Assembly (NCBI GenBank): GCA_021292165.1
Contig: CM037877.1
Coordinates: forward strand, 30,640,197-30,704,196
DNA: 64,000 nt
DNA from: Shinisaurus crocodilurus
Lineage: Eukaryota > Chordata > Lepidosauria > Squamata > Shinisauridae
Direction of reading: 5' to 3'
Numbering within the stretch: the first letter of the stretch is position 1; each line of letters opens with the position of its first letter. Of this stretch, positions 26,167-36,944 are shown one piece after another. The notes below the pieces were generated by a model. That model made no database searches. It had not been told where the DNA came from and was given only the letters and a program-made list of their open reading frames with translations. A program made the translations under genes and the position numbers.

Positions 26167-26302
26167 CAGGGCCCTCCAACCTTGGGTCCCCAGATGTTGC
26201 TGGCCTACAGCTCCCAGCATACCCAGCCAGCATGGCTAATGGCAAGGGATCCTGGGAGCTGTAGTCCAGCAACATCTGGGGGCCCAAGGTTAGAGAGCCC
26301 TG
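26167..26302. mobile_element. hAT-type palindromic MITE
   Basis: CAGGGCCCTCCAACCTTGGG ... CCAAGGTTAGAGAGCCCTG. Flanks CTTTCAGG and CTTTAGGG. The unoccupied site in the inverted repeat copy (near 56878-56885, CTCTAAAG, i.e. CTTTAGAG) confirms the insertion point. Confidence 0.85.
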
Positions 26303-26395
26303 CTTTAGGGCATACAGTATTTAAATTAGCATATGCAAATTTGTGCATTTTTTTTTGTCCTGTGGGCCTGAGCCCCGGATCTTTTCGGTACCTAG

Positions 26396-27012
26396 CAGCT
26401 CCTCTGACCCTGCCTGCCAGCCTGCTTGCAACTTTTCCTCCTCCCTTGCTCCCTCCCCCTACCCTCCTGGGCACTATTCTTCATCAGCAAGGGGGAAAGC
26501 CGTGAGCGTCAGGGAGACCCACAACAACCCATCATCCGCCAGCTCCTTTGGCCCCTTCACTTGTAGTCCCCGCTCCGCCATCCTCGGTGCTCCCTCCTTG
26601 CATGGTACCACCTCTCCCCCCGCCCCTGTCAGCTTCTTCCAGACCTACCTTCAGGTGTATAAAGGATGAGGTCAGACTAGCCTGCGTGCATGGAAAATGT
26701 CTTTTTGCATACATTCAGGTTCTAATTCAGGACTGCACAATGTGATGCTCCCCCCCCCCAGCCTTTACTGCCGCCTCCCACGGGTGCCCTAACCACATCA
26801 CTGCTGCTGACTCACTGCCACCTGTTCTCTCCACCTAGTCCCTCAGAGATCCTCCTACAAATCCCTCTTTCTCTGCCACTGCTAGCAGCGAGGAAAGAGC
26901 CATCTGTATCAGGATCATTGGGGTGTGTGTGTGTATGCATGCATGCATGTGCGCGCCCCCCCGACCCAGTTCCATTTATGGTCCTCGGGGCCGAAGAGGT
27001 TGTGCACCCCTG
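26396..27012. other. Intergenic; hAT terminus at 27012
   Basis: CGGGGCCGAAGAGGTTGTGC and ACCCCTG end at 27012: an inverted CAGGGGTGCACAACCTCTTC hAT terminus. The start of this element is not certain. A TGCATGCATGCATG patch lies near 26936. Confidence 0.4.
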
Positions 27013-27478
27013 TCCTAACTGAATGGTCACCACCTGAAGGTTTTGTGTTTCATTTCACTCTGATCTCACTGCTTACAGTTCCACACCCACCCATTTGCAA
27101 ATATCCTCCTTGCAACCGAGGGATAACCCTTCACGCATCTGAAGTGGACGCTAATCCATGAAAGCTTAGGCCATAATAAATTCATTAGACTCTTTAAGGT
27201 GCCACCCACAGTGCTCTTGGCTGTTTTAATTTCTATCAGTTCCTCTTCCTCCCCTTCAGTTTCTGTTCTCATTTTTTATTATTTTATTTTCTAAAAAGAC
27301 ACCCCAAATTTTGCAGTCCCAACAATTCTGTCTAAAATGAGTACAGGGTAAATTTGTATGTAATTTATTCTAGGCAAAGGATAAGACTTTTGCCTTCTTA
27401 ACCCTCCCCTCTCTTTTTTTATGCAAAGAGTTATGGATTCCCTGGCTATTATCCTTATGCTAAGCAGCCATCACATTT

Positions 27479-27479
<1 letters not shown>
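27013..27479. other. Intergenic, nothing recognised
   Basis: Includes 'catctgaagtggacgctaat' 'ccatgaaagct', wording also found at 32055-32100 and so a dispersed repeat of unknown class. No gene. Confidence 0.4.

Positions 27480-27524
<45 letters not shown>
27480..27524. repeat. (AC)n microsatellite
   Basis: About 22 AC units. Confidence 0.95.
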
Positions 27525-27525
<1 letters not shown>

Positions 27526-27621
27526 CACAACCACTAAAAACTTCTCCAGTCAGCAAGCAGTAGCTGCAGCCTCCAGGGTGAGATGCTAATTGGCTCTCTG
27601 GCGCACTAAATGTACACTATT

Positions 27622-28102
27622 CTTCTGCGGAGGCTATTGAAGTATAATATGCCAGAAGAAGCTTCTAACTGCTGATCTGGCGACTGAAATTAGTCTGTAG
27701 TTACCCCATTGCTGTTCCATGGTGGGGTGGTGGTGGGTAGTGGTGTTGTAATTGGGGCAGTCCTTGTCATAAGGAATGAAAGAGAAAATGCTAAAGATCC
27801 CCCCACACACACACACACAAGGAGTAGTAGATTTTGTTTGTTAAATTGTAAGCTACCTTAAACTTCTGCGGAGGCTATTGAAGTATAATATGCCAGAAGA
27901 AGCTTCTAACTGCTGATCTGGCGACTGAAATTAGTCTGTAGTTACCCCATTGCTGTTGCATGGTGGGGTGGTGGTGGGTAGTGGTGTTGTAATTGGGGCA
28001 GTCCTTGTCATAAGGAATGAAAAAGAAAATGCTAAAGATCCCCCCCACACACACAAGGAGTAGTAGATTTTGTTTGTTAAATTGTAAGCTACCTTAAACT
28101 TC
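27622..28102 (+). repeat. Tandem duplication, about 241-bp unit, two copies
   Basis: Copy 1 starts CTTCTGCGGAGGCTATTGAA at 27622; copy 2 starts with the same words at 27863 and ends near 28102. The copies differ by a few substitutions (for example GTTCCATGG versus GTTGCATGG) and by the length of a C/CA tract near 27800 and 28041. A recent local duplication; no coding content. Confidence 0.95.
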
Positions 28103-28244
28103 TTTCAATATCTCAAAAAGGCACCCTCACCCCACAAATAAATAAATAATTTTAAAAAATGGTTTGGGGTAGCATGCAAAAGTAATAGTTTGGTTAACAG
28201 CACTCGGTAAACCTAACCAATGAGAAAGCTAGCCTTTAGAACGG

Positions 28245-28380
28245 GGGTTGGGAACCTTTTCTCTGCCAAGGGTAGCATTCTCTCCTGGTAATCTGTCGGG
28301 GGCTGAATGTCAGCAGTGGACGGGGCCAGAGCCAAAAGTGGCCATGGCCACCCTTCTCTCTCTTTCTGCCAGCCCCTTCT

Positions 28381-28430
<50 letters not shown>

Positions 28431-28702
28431 GCCACCCTCTTTCTTCCAGCCCCTTCTCTCTCCCCCTTCCTCACCTCCCTCTTTCTCCCTCCCTCCCTCT
28501 TTCTCTCTCCCCTCTCCCTCCCTCTTTCTGCCAGCCCCTTCTCTCTCCCCCTCTCTCCCCCTCCCTCCTTCTTTCTTCACCCTCTTTCTTCCAGCCCCTT
28601 CTATCTCTCTCCCCCTCTCCCTCCCTCTTTCTGCCAACCCCTCTCTGCCCTCCCCCTCTCTCCCCCTCCCTCCTTCTTTCTGCCACCCTCTTTCTTCCAG
28701 CC

Positions 28703-28743
<41 letters not shown>

Positions 28744-28905
28744 AGCCCGCCCTCTCCCATGCTCATTCAGGCCACCCCTTCGCCCTTCCCCTCCACCCAG
28801 CAGGCTGCCAACAGAGGGAGAGCTCATTCTTGCCAGAGGTCTGAGCTGATCACGTGCAGAGGGCTGCATTAGGCCCATGGACCACAGACTGTGTACCTTG
28901 GCTTT
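28245..28905. mobile_element. hAT-like element expanded by a CT-rich minisatellite
   Basis: Left part GGGGTTGGGAACCTTTTCTC with CAGCAGTGGACGGGGCCA wording; right part CAGAGGGCTGCATTAGGCCC, which fits vertebrate hAT MITEs of the CAGGGGTTGGGAACC type. Between them is a 385-bp pyrimidine tract. Boundaries are approximate. Confidence 0.45.
28357..28741. repeat. Polypyrimidine CT-rich minisatellite
   Basis: Irregular repeats of a unit containing TTTCTGCCAGCCCCTTCTCT and CTCTCCCCCTCCCTC, with runs of (CT)n. One strand is almost free of purines, so it may form triplex DNA. Long apparent ORFs over it (Ser/Leu/Pro or Arg/Glu/Gly) are translation artefacts. Confidence 0.9.
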
Positions 28906-28989
28906 ACAGCAGTGTTCTTTTGCCTCTTCCTCTGGCTTTGTCTTTTTCAGAATATATAACACTGCCTTAAAGTAAGTCGGGTCCCTGGT

Positions 28990-29650
28990 CTGTTTAGCCC
29001 CGGGCTGCTCGGTGTGGTGCCCGTGGGCACCAATGTGCCTGTGTGGACATCTCCTTTGGTGCCTGCCAGGCTCCCTGCCCCGCCTGACTTCTTTTACTTT
29101 TTAAAAGAGTGTTAAAAATATTTTTTAAAACCCCGGGAGGCTAGCATGCTGCAAAATGCTGCACCAGCCTCCAGCACTATCTATATTTCCAAGAATGCTT
29201 CTGGGCCCTAAGTGGGCTCCATTCTCTGAGCAACACCAGTTTGCCTGCTGTGAGATGGGTGCTTTGTTGTGCTTTGTAGAGGTGACTAAGTGATTTGGCA
29301 TTTGGGACTCAGACAGACCCAATCTGCGCCTTGTTTCTCAGTTTCTTGGCCAAATTACTTCTCTCTGAGCCTCATCAGCTTGCCTTCTGTGAAATGGGTG
29401 CTGGAGCAGGAAAATGTGAGTTCAACAGAGTGTTGTTTTGTTTGTTTGTTTTGGACCTCAGATGCGACCTCTTTCTTGTATTCAGGTGCTTGGGCATGTC
29501 ACTTTCCTTTTAGCCTCATCAGCCTGCTGTGAAATGGGTGTCTCGTGGCTTACCACGCCCACCACAGCAGTCATTTTGTGAGAGCACCCATGATGCTCGA
29601 CATTTGAGATGAGCCCACCGGCCCAAAAAGGTTGGGAATTCCTGATTTAG
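28990..29650. mobile_element. Probable hAT-like dispersed element
   Basis: GGTGTGGTGCCCGTGGGCAC at the left (also TGGTGCCCCACGGGCACCAG at 34938) and CAAAAAGGTTGGGAATTCCTG at the right. The interior repeats a 'tctgagcaacaccagttt' / 'tctgagcctcatcagctt' motif with 'ctgtgaaatgggtg' about three times. Family unknown. Confidence 0.45.
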
Positions 29651-30072
29651 CCCAGCACTCTCTTATCGGCCTGGCAGTATCTTTCCCAGCCCTGCTATCT
29701 GAAATCCTTTCCATTTCTGAAGATGCCATGCATGGAAAATGGGACTTCATGGGTGGGTTGGGGCTGGCGGCTGTATTTGCTGTGTTGATTCTTGTTTGTT
29801 TGTTTGTTTGTTTTGAAGTATTTGGCTGGCTTAGAATTGCCACATGAAGCGTATGAGAGCCCTTTGTTCTTCTGTGTGGTACTTAGAAAGACTTCTCTAA
29901 AACAGCAACAACAAATAATTGAATCTGTTGCATGTTGGTGCTATATGTTTACAACTTGAGTTAGCAAATATTAAAAAAACAGAGGCCTTTAATATAAGGA
30001 TGACACATCTTTTAAATATGCTGATGAGAATGGGACATAGCAATAATGAATCCCACTGAGGAGATATGTATG

Positions 30073-30103
<31 letters not shown>

Positions 30104-30401
30104 GCGTGCGTTGTTTCGGTAGAAAGATAGATTGACTTTCACCTCCAATGAAGTGTGTCACTTCAGTTCTTCATGCCATTTTAGTCTTCTGTGGTCTATA
30201 AGTGTCCCTCTCTGTGTACTACTAACACGCTGCTGAAAGTGCCAATGTATAGCAGGGTAATGATTTAGGATAAAAAATAGTGTGTGGTTCTTCCCACTTC
30301 CTGGCACGGCATGAGATTCCATGAGTAAGCCTTTTGCAGGGTCAGTTTCAATGCATGGAGAGAGTGATGGAATCTTAGTGCAATATATATTTATTTGCAA
30401 A
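29651..30401. other. Intergenic, nothing recognised
   Basis: Contains a (GTTT)n patch near 29795 and the (CTAT)n tract at 30073; otherwise no recognised gene or repeat. Confidence 0.4.
30073..30104. repeat. (CTAT)n microsatellite
   Basis: About eight CTAT units. Confidence 0.95.
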
Positions 30402-30863
30402 TGTACTGGAAAGGGTTCAGAGGAGGGGAACAAAGATTATTAGGGGACTGGAAACAAAGCCCTATGAGGAGAGACTGAAAGAACTGGGCATATTTAGCCT
30501 CCAAAAGAGAAGACTGAGGGGAGATATGATAGCACTCTTCAAGTACTTGAAAGGTTGTCACACAGAGGAGGGCCAGGATCTCTTCTCGATCTTCCCAGAT
30601 TGCAGGACACAGAATAATGGGCTCAAGTTACAGGAAGCCAGATTCCACCTGGACATCAGGAAAAATTTTCCGACTGTTAGAGCAATACGACAATGGAACC
30701 AACTACCTAGGGAGGTGGTGGGCTCTCCCACTCTGGAGGCATTCAAGGTGCAGCTGGACAGCCATCTGTCAGGGATGCTTTGACTTGGATTCCTGCATTG
30801 AGCAGGGGGTTGGACTCGATGGTCTTATAGGTCCCTTCCAACTCTAGATTCTATGATTCTATA
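30402..30863 (+). mobile_element. CR1 LINE 3' end
   Basis: Textbook amniote CR1 3' region: 'ctatgaggagagactgaaag', 'cttcaagtacttgaaaggtt', 'cacctggacatcaggaaaaa', 'gaggtggtgggctctcccac', 'gagcagggggttggactcga', ending in the octamer-like ATTCTATGATTCTAT. It carries the end of the reverse-transcriptase ORF, with near-continuous codons (30526-30783) for 'FRLDIRKNFxTVR'-type residues, then the 3' UTR. 5'-truncated. Confidence 0.95.
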
Positions 30864-31798
30864 AGTGGGGATGGGTGAATTGGTCTGCTTCTGGTCTGTG
30901 TTCATGTTTGCATGTGTTCGCCTATAAGTCTGTTCCATCCCATTTCTGAATTAATCTGCAAATCATTATTACTTTTAAATCTTCACAGAAAATGGCATTT
31001 AAATACATACATTTTAAAAATGTATTCCCTCTTAAATGACACATTTTAATGCATTTTAATACTTTTTCTTCTTTTTTGGAGCAAAGAACTGCATTGGAAC
31101 ATCTGAGAAGTGCAAAAGCTGGAGTATCACTGCATGCAGATCTATACATTCTTCCAGGAGGTTCAGATCAGGTCAGCTTGTATCGGAATTCGCAAAGTTT
31201 GAATTCTTCATTTACAAGTAGGCAGAAGGGAGCAGGAAGGAAGGCACACAGACAGTGCTAGCCTTAGTTTGCCTCCAAAGTAAGCAGCATGCCTTGGACC
31301 CCAGGCTCTTCTTTGCTAACTAGCTGGAAAAACTGAGATTTCAATCCCATTTGCTGGCTATGTTTGAACTGTCAAACTGTTCTCTCCAGCCTCCCACTGC
31401 AGTAGGTTTGGCAGCCACAGAATAAAAAGTCAACGCTTATCTAAGTACACATTTTCTAGCCAGCAATGCACACTGAGGAAGCATCTCCCAGCTCTTGAGT
31501 AAACAAAAACCTAGAGAAAGGATGGATCACCCTTCTCATTTAATGGCTACAACACAAGTTTCCCACCCATTTTAATGGCCTAGTTAAAAACATAGTACAC
31601 ATGATGATGATGATGATAATGATGATGATGATCCGCTCACATTGCAATGATGTCTGCATTATTATGTTAATCGGCTCACATTGCAATGATGTCTGTATTA
31701 TCACCCAACAGTGTTTTGTGAATGGCAACTGTTAAGGTGATATCACTGTCTATACTTTTTGCATTTCAGTTCCCTCTAGCAACACAGTTTTTTAAACA
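30864..31798. other. Intergenic; small tandem repeats
   Basis: A (GAT)n tract at 31602-31632 is followed by a 39-bp unit present twice (GCTCACATTGCAATGATGTC at 31635 and 31674). No gene. Confidence 0.5.
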
Positions 31799-32015
31799 AA
31801 AATATTATATTTATACCCCGCCTTTTTTCCTGCAAGGAACCCAAAGTGGCTTATATCCTCCTCCTCCTCTCCATTTTATCATCACAACAACCCTGTGAGG
31901 TAGGTTAGGCCCAAAGTCACCCAGTGAGCTTCATGGCCGAGTGGGGACTAGAACCCAGATTCCCCAAGTCCTGGTCCAACACTCTAGTCTAACCACTACA
32001 CCTCTTCCTGCCCCT
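31799..32015 (-). mobile_element. Sauria-type SINE
   Basis: Same order as 16177-16442 in the same orientation, with a small central deletion. The TAACCACTACACCTCTTCC end is the inverted tRNA-like promoter start. Confidence 0.85.
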
Positions 32016-32379
32016 GCATGTGTATATAAATCTGCCAATTTGAGGTTAACACTTCATGCATCTGATGAAGTGGACAATGTCCATGAAAGCTTATGCCAGA
32101 ATATTTTTTTGTCCTTAAGGTGCCACAAGACTCTCTGTAGTTAACAATGGAAAGATCACAGATGACCTGTCCCAGATGTGCTTTTGTATAGCCTGCAAAT
32201 GCTTCCTACAAGTCTTAGAGATGGATTAGAGACTTGTAATGGTGCTAAAACTTGAAGGCAAACCAGCAGAATTCTGCAGGTTGTCTATTTTCAGATTCCA
32301 TTGCCTTTTACCAAAAAGGATAGGTGGCATCCCGACTGAGCAACGTAGGGATGGGGGAGAAATTCATTCAGATCATATC

Positions 32380-33180
32380 TTAATGCATCATCATCATCAT
32401 CAGGCGATCACTCGTGACCGAGTAAGATTGTCTTCCGGGATAAAAGGAGGAAATTCTAAAGAAGATTGTGTAGACTCTAGCGATGGGTCCGTAAGTGACT
32501 GTGGAGGCCAATTTTAGATCCACACAGCTTCCCACAGTGAGGACACAGGTTACCAGATAGAAGATGGTCCTGTAAAGGATTCGGTAGACTATGTTTAGGG
32601 CACCTTTTCTAGCCCCCTCCCCATACGGGGTGAGCAGAGTGGATCCTAAATAGGGCTGCTCAGTCATGGATACAGCTGCCGAGCTGCTCGACTACCTCGT
32701 TCCTTGAACAGGGCGACTGAGTCTGCATCCACCGCCCATGTGCTGGTCCATGACTAGGGGCTTCCAGATTCACAGTCCTGCCCCCGTTGCCATTCGCCAG
32801 TCGCCATGGGACTTTTTTGTTTGTTTGTTTGTTTGGGTTGGGTTGGGTTGGATGGGTTGGGTTGGAAGACGCCTGTGCGTGAAACTGTTTTATGTGGGGA
32901 GATCGGTGCACAACGAATCACCACACAAACTTGACAGAGTATGGCAGAGATCCAATGGCACGGTTACCCTGACGATTGGAAAACCATTCTCTGCTGCAGC
33001 CTTCATCCGCCTTCACAGCCGTTGTAATTTAGGTTTAATTATCTTCCGCCTGTTCTGCCGTTGAGGACTTTATGTTTTGGATCGTTCTTTGTCTGGTTCC
33101 TCTCCCCGGACCTTACCGCCATGGGTGACCCTACTGGGAGTACATAGCTCCCGACGGCATTGCTCACAGGATGAACCAAA
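32380..33180. repeat. Probable retroelement fragment of unknown class
   Basis: Opens with (ATC)n, then GGCGATCACTCGTGACCGAG and continues without known gene content to about 33180 ('tcctctccccggacc', 'atgggtgaccctactgggag'). These phrases feel familiar as a vertebrate dispersed repeat with an (ATC)n end, but I cannot name it. A GTTT/GGGTTG simple repeat (32817-32866) interrupts it. Confidence 0.4.
32834..32866 (+). repeat. (GGGTT)n tract, potential G-quadruplex
   Basis: Five GGG runs separated by short T-rich spacers. Not a telomere repeat (unit is GGGTT, not GGGTTA). Confidence 0.85.
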
Positions 33181-33476
33181 ACTCAGTTATCCTTTGAAGT
33201 GCACACAAAAACGCATATATTCATGAAAATAATGTTAAAAATTGAATTAAAAAGTGTCTGTTAGACAAAATTGCATACAGAAATGCATGTATTAGGAGAA
33301 ATGTGCCCCAACATGGGTACACATTTTCATGCAAAACTTTTTTTTTTTTAAATCTCAATGTTCAAGACCAATCAAATTTTAGATTGTGAAAATTGTCAAC
33401 ATTTGGGATGAGCTGAATATAAGATTGGAAAAATGAGAAACTGAAATTGACAGATCCATCCATTCCTAAACCAGAG

Positions 33477-33640
33477 CCTCTGTGATGTAGTGCTTAGGGT
33501 GTCCAAATAGGACTGACAGGGTTGTTGTGAGGATAAAATGGAGGGGAGGAGGAAGAGGATTATGTAAGCCGCCTTGGGTTCCTTGCAGGAAAAAAGGCGG
33601 AGTATAAATATAATAAATAAATAAATAAATAAAGCTTACT
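33477..33640 (+). mobile_element. Sauria-type SINE with internal deletion
   Basis: Starts CTCTGTGATGTAGTGCTTAG, skips the middle, then CAGGGTTGTTGTGAGGATAA, TAAGCCGCCTTGGGTTCCTT and the TATAAATATAATAAATAAAT tail. Confidence 0.85.
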
Positions 33641-34045
33641 GGATGACCTTGGGCCAATCACTGGCTAGGTTCAGAGAACATGATAACCCACACTCAAGGG
33701 TTGAATATGGGTTGAGTGTGGGTTGTCATTGAACCATGGGTTGTTGTTGAAACATAGGTTATCATGTTTTCTGAACCCAGCTGTGCTAACAAGCCATGGC
33801 TAGTTAACCATGAACAACCTGTGAAGAGAATCCATGGTTTGTTCTTGGGTTGTGAACTGTGGGATGTTCACCATGATTTGTTATCTTGGCTGGGTTTAGA
33901 CAACACGATAACCCTCATTTCAACAACAACCTACAGTTCAAGGGCAACCCACACTCGACTCAACCCTTGAGTGTGGGTTATCATGTTGTCGGAACCCAGT
34001 CAATATATCTAAACCTAAGTTGTTGTGAGGATAAAATGAATGAGA
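33641..34045 (+). mobile_element. Second Sauria SINE fragment split by a palindromic MITE
   Basis: GGATGACCTTGGGCCAATCA (33642 on) and GTTGTTGTGAGGATAAAATG (34019 on) are consecutive parts of the SINE. The intervening 33667-34006 is an inserted palindrome-rich element. Confidence 0.7.
33667..34006. mobile_element. Palindrome-rich MITE in a SINE
   Basis: Ends GGTTCAGAGAACATGATAAC and its complement GTTATCATGTTGTCGGAACC. Internally it has GAGTGTGGGTTGTCATTGAA and mirrored CAACCCACACTCGACTCAAC. Same style as 12525-12965 and 1-415. Confidence 0.7.
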
Positions 34046-34924
34046 TCACATTGCTGATATCTAGAATAGGAAATGTCATAATTTTATTGTATTGAAATAT
34101 TTATATACTACCTTTCAGTCAACAGATGGATCATTTGAGCTCTGACAGGGGTCAGATACACTATGGATCTGAACCCAGAGTGGCCACCTCCAGTTTTGGG
34201 TGTGGTAAGGCCTTGGGAGACATTGGGTGTGGTAAGGCCTTGGGAGGGCTCTGGTTGAAAAGGAAAAAATCTTAGCTCATGTTGTTGTTGGATCTCCACA
34301 CCCAACATGCCCAATGATGTCAATGGGAAATGACTGCCCTTTAGGGAGAAAAGTCTGACAGGTCCATTGAGCTCATAAGCATGTAGGGTTGCTGTTGCCT
34401 GATGGAACATGGGGCATTTGTAAATGGGGGAGAGCGACAGAGGAAAAAGCAGCATAGATCTCACACAATCCCTGTGGCTTGTGTCTCAGGCGTAGACCCT
34501 TAGCAACTCTAAATAGCAACAATATTTCTCAAGCACCTAAAAATCAGGCACTGCACTAAGCCTGCTCACAGGCTCACCATGTGAATAAACTGGTACATAA
34601 AGAAGACGAAAGGAAAGGAAAGGAAAGGAAAGGAAGAGAGAGACTAAAAGAAGGCCTGGGGAAACATATATGTCTTGAGGCACATTGTAATGCATGGAAG
34701 GGACTGAATCATTTGAATATCTGGAGACAATATGATCGAAAGAGATGGTGATGCTAATGAAAATGTATGGAGGCATGAAAGGAGAGATGTAGTCTTTGAT
34801 CTAACTAAGAGATTGGTGCCCTTAACTGGTAATGGGCCAAGGGAATACATCTTAAATAATGGCACTGGCTCCCCCATCTGTTTTGGGGCATAACCCACAG
34901 TGCTAGCACTTACCTTGAAACTGT
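34046..34924. other. Intergenic, nothing recognised
   Basis: A 29-bp direct repeat around GGGTGTGGTAAGGCCTTGGG (34198, 34226) and an (AAAGG)n tract at 34609-34635. No gene. Confidence 0.45.
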
Positions 34925-35293
34925 GATAGGGAACATGGTGCCCCACGGGCACCAGTGCTCCCTCAGACACCTTTATGGGAGCCCGCCAAGGTGCCACACC
35001 CATCCCACATTTCCCCCCCTTCTTTTTTTAATTTAACAAATTTTCTTACTAGCAGCTGGGATCGCTTCAAAGCAAAGTGAAGACCTCCAGCCACTGCCAT
35101 CTTCATTTTCCATGAATGCCTCTGGGCCACATGTGGGGCTCAGAAATATTCTGAGGAAATTAAGATGGTGGGAGGCTGTAGGCCGATGCTTTCCCCTGCA
35201 GCGCATCCAGCCACCAAGAAGGTGCTGCTGCCCAGGATGGTTTCTCAAATTGCCAAATGTGCCCAGCAGCCCCAAAAGGTTGCCTTCCTCTGC
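34925..35293. mobile_element. Probable hAT-like dispersed element
   Basis: GGGAACATGGTGCCCCACGG left part, shared with the 28990-29650 element; right part CCCCAAAAGGTTGCCTTCCT. Non-coding. Confidence 0.45.
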
Positions 35294-35366
35294 TTTAAGC
35301 ACTAGCCTGGGGCCTAGGTATTTGAAGGGTCACCTGCTTGGACATGAGCCCATCTGTATCCTCAGA

Positions 35367-35691
35367 TAGGGTGGCCACTTACACATCACCAAAAAAAGAG
35401 GAAATGCATCACCAAAAGAGGACAAAAGAGGACACTGGTTTGGATAAAATTTGCAATTGCTTATATATAAAACTACATCACACCAGAATGGGGAAGACTG
35501 TGACCAGGTGACCTGTGTACCTACCCTGTCTGCTGTCCAGGTGCAAACTGTGGATGGGCAACTTCAAGGTCCCTATTGCTCTCCCTTCTTATGGGTCGTT
35601 ACCTTTAAACTAGACTTGGACATCCGTTCAAACAGAGAACACTTTCAGATAGAGGACTATCTTCTGTAAGGTAGGACACATGACCACTCTA
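35367..35691. mobile_element. MITE of the TAGGGTGGCCAC family
   Basis: Left end TAGGGTGGCCACTTACACAT, right end inverted (ATGACCACTCTA). It matches 47588-47974 along its length ('ctgctgtccagg', 'gatgggcaacttcaaggt', 'agaggacta'). Confidence 0.7.
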
Positions 35692-35962
35692 CACTTAGCT
35701 AATGTTCAGAGGCCTTCTATCTAAGTGCAGCACCCACTCCCCAAAATTTGGAAAGACCCCCCTTTTTAATTTTTTTTAAAAAAGTTTTAATTTCCCCCCA
35801 AACAAAATGGCATCCGTAGCTGCTATGGAACACCAAAAGGGTCAAATTTAGCTTGTTTTAAACCCCACCCCTGTTTTGACACCTGTGTGTTGGGTGGGTG
35901 GCCTGTGGGAAGGGTCTGGGGGGCAAAAATTGCCCCCGGACCTCCTGAAGTTCCCCACCCCT
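35692..35962. other. Intergenic; hAT-like terminus near 35962
   Basis: CTGAAGTTCCCCACCCCTG is an inverted CAGGGGTGGGGAACTTC hAT-type end. The left end is unclear. Confidence 0.4.
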
Positions 35963-36308
35963 GATCTAAGGTGAGGTGGTTCAGCAACTGGAGGGGGAGC
36001 TTTCTCATTTGTGGTGCCCCATTTATGGAATACACGCCCCAGGGAAGCTCAACAAGCATGCACTCTAATGTCTTTTTGGTGCCAGGCAAACACCATTTTA
36101 TCTTTTTGGGAGTGGAACTTTTCAGTTTTTTAAAAAAGAATGTGGTGGAATAGTTTTAACCACTGCTTTAGTTCTATTTGTCTACTGTTGTGTTTTTCTT
36201 TTTTACCTGTGGATTTTACTTGGTTGTTAGTGTGATTCTCCCCCTCACCCCCCTTTTTGAGGGGTAAGCCACCTGGAAAAAATTTTACTCTGAAGGGTGT
36301 GATATCTA
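35963..36308 (+). mobile_element. L2-like LINE 3' region, interrupted by the Helitron
   Basis: 'ctcatttgtggtgccccatt', 'cgccccagggaagctcaaca', 'tttttggtgccaggcaaaca' and an AT-rich UTR. The LINE tail ends at the Helitron insertion point (36308/36945). Confidence 0.65.
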
Positions 36309-36944
36309 TCTATATAAAAGAAGAAGTCCTGACTGACTGACTGACTCATCAACGCCCAGCTCAAACCGTTTAATCTAGGAACATGAAATTTTGAAGGGAC
36401 ATTGTTTTTATGACGTAGACTCCCACTAAGGAAGGATTTTGGGAAATTCCGTCTCTAAGGGGGTGAAAAAAGGGGGGAAATCGCCGCTCTCTCATATCTC
36501 CTGTGGGCAAAACAGCAGGGGAGCAGTTATGCAAATCGGCCTCACCTCATAATTGCTGCAGGAGCCAATAGGAGCAGTTATGCAAATAGCCCATACGACA
36601 CTTAGAATGTTCGTATGAATTCCTGCAGGGGCCAATAGGGGTGGGTATGCAAATCTCCCCTAGGCCATTTAGAATGTTCTCTAAGGGGGTGAAAAGGGAG
36701 GGGAACTTTTTAAATGACTGACTGACTGAATTACTGTTGTGTGTGGGGCGTTGTTGCATCGGCTTCATCATGTTTTGATGGATCTACCCCAAACTTGGCA
36801 CGGTCACTCTTCATCACCTGTAGACTATCAGGATTAACCTGATTTTTATTTAACATCAGATATTTCTGTCAGAAAATATTTCTGCTGCCAGCACCAATTG
36901 TACCAAATCCTAAACACGTGAGCGAAGCCGCGGGCAACAGCTAG
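36309..36944 (+). mobile_element. Non-autonomous Helitron-like element, copy 2
   Basis: Starts TCTATATAAAAGAAGAAGTC with (CTGA)n, ends GAAGCCGCGGGCAACAGCTAG. Flanked by A (36308) and T (36945). 636 bp, no ORF for Rep/helicase. Lacks the SINE found in copy 1. The segment after 36825 (to about 36915) differs between copies. Confidence 0.8.

Larger units (their letters stand above)
25771..26395 (+). repeat. hAT-like dispersed repeat, inverted copy at 56790-57246
   Basis: Starts CAGAGGCAGTGTTAGGGGGT, which matches inverted GCCCCCTAACACCACCTCTG at 57226-57245. The shared order continues through 'tctgggaggccacctgccc', 'gtccttaggaggcagggtcc', a CA/CT repeat, and 'atgcaaatttgtgcat' to 'gatcttttcggtacctag'. 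It contains the MITE 26167-26302. Confidence 0.65.

Noticed and set aside
28236..28962. Long ORFs (163-198 codons) on both strands
   Set aside because: They are translations of a CT-rich minisatellite, giving Ser/Leu/Pro on one strand and Arg/Glu/Gly on the other.
32834..32866. Interstitial telomere repeat
   Set aside because: The unit is GGGTT, not GGGTTA.
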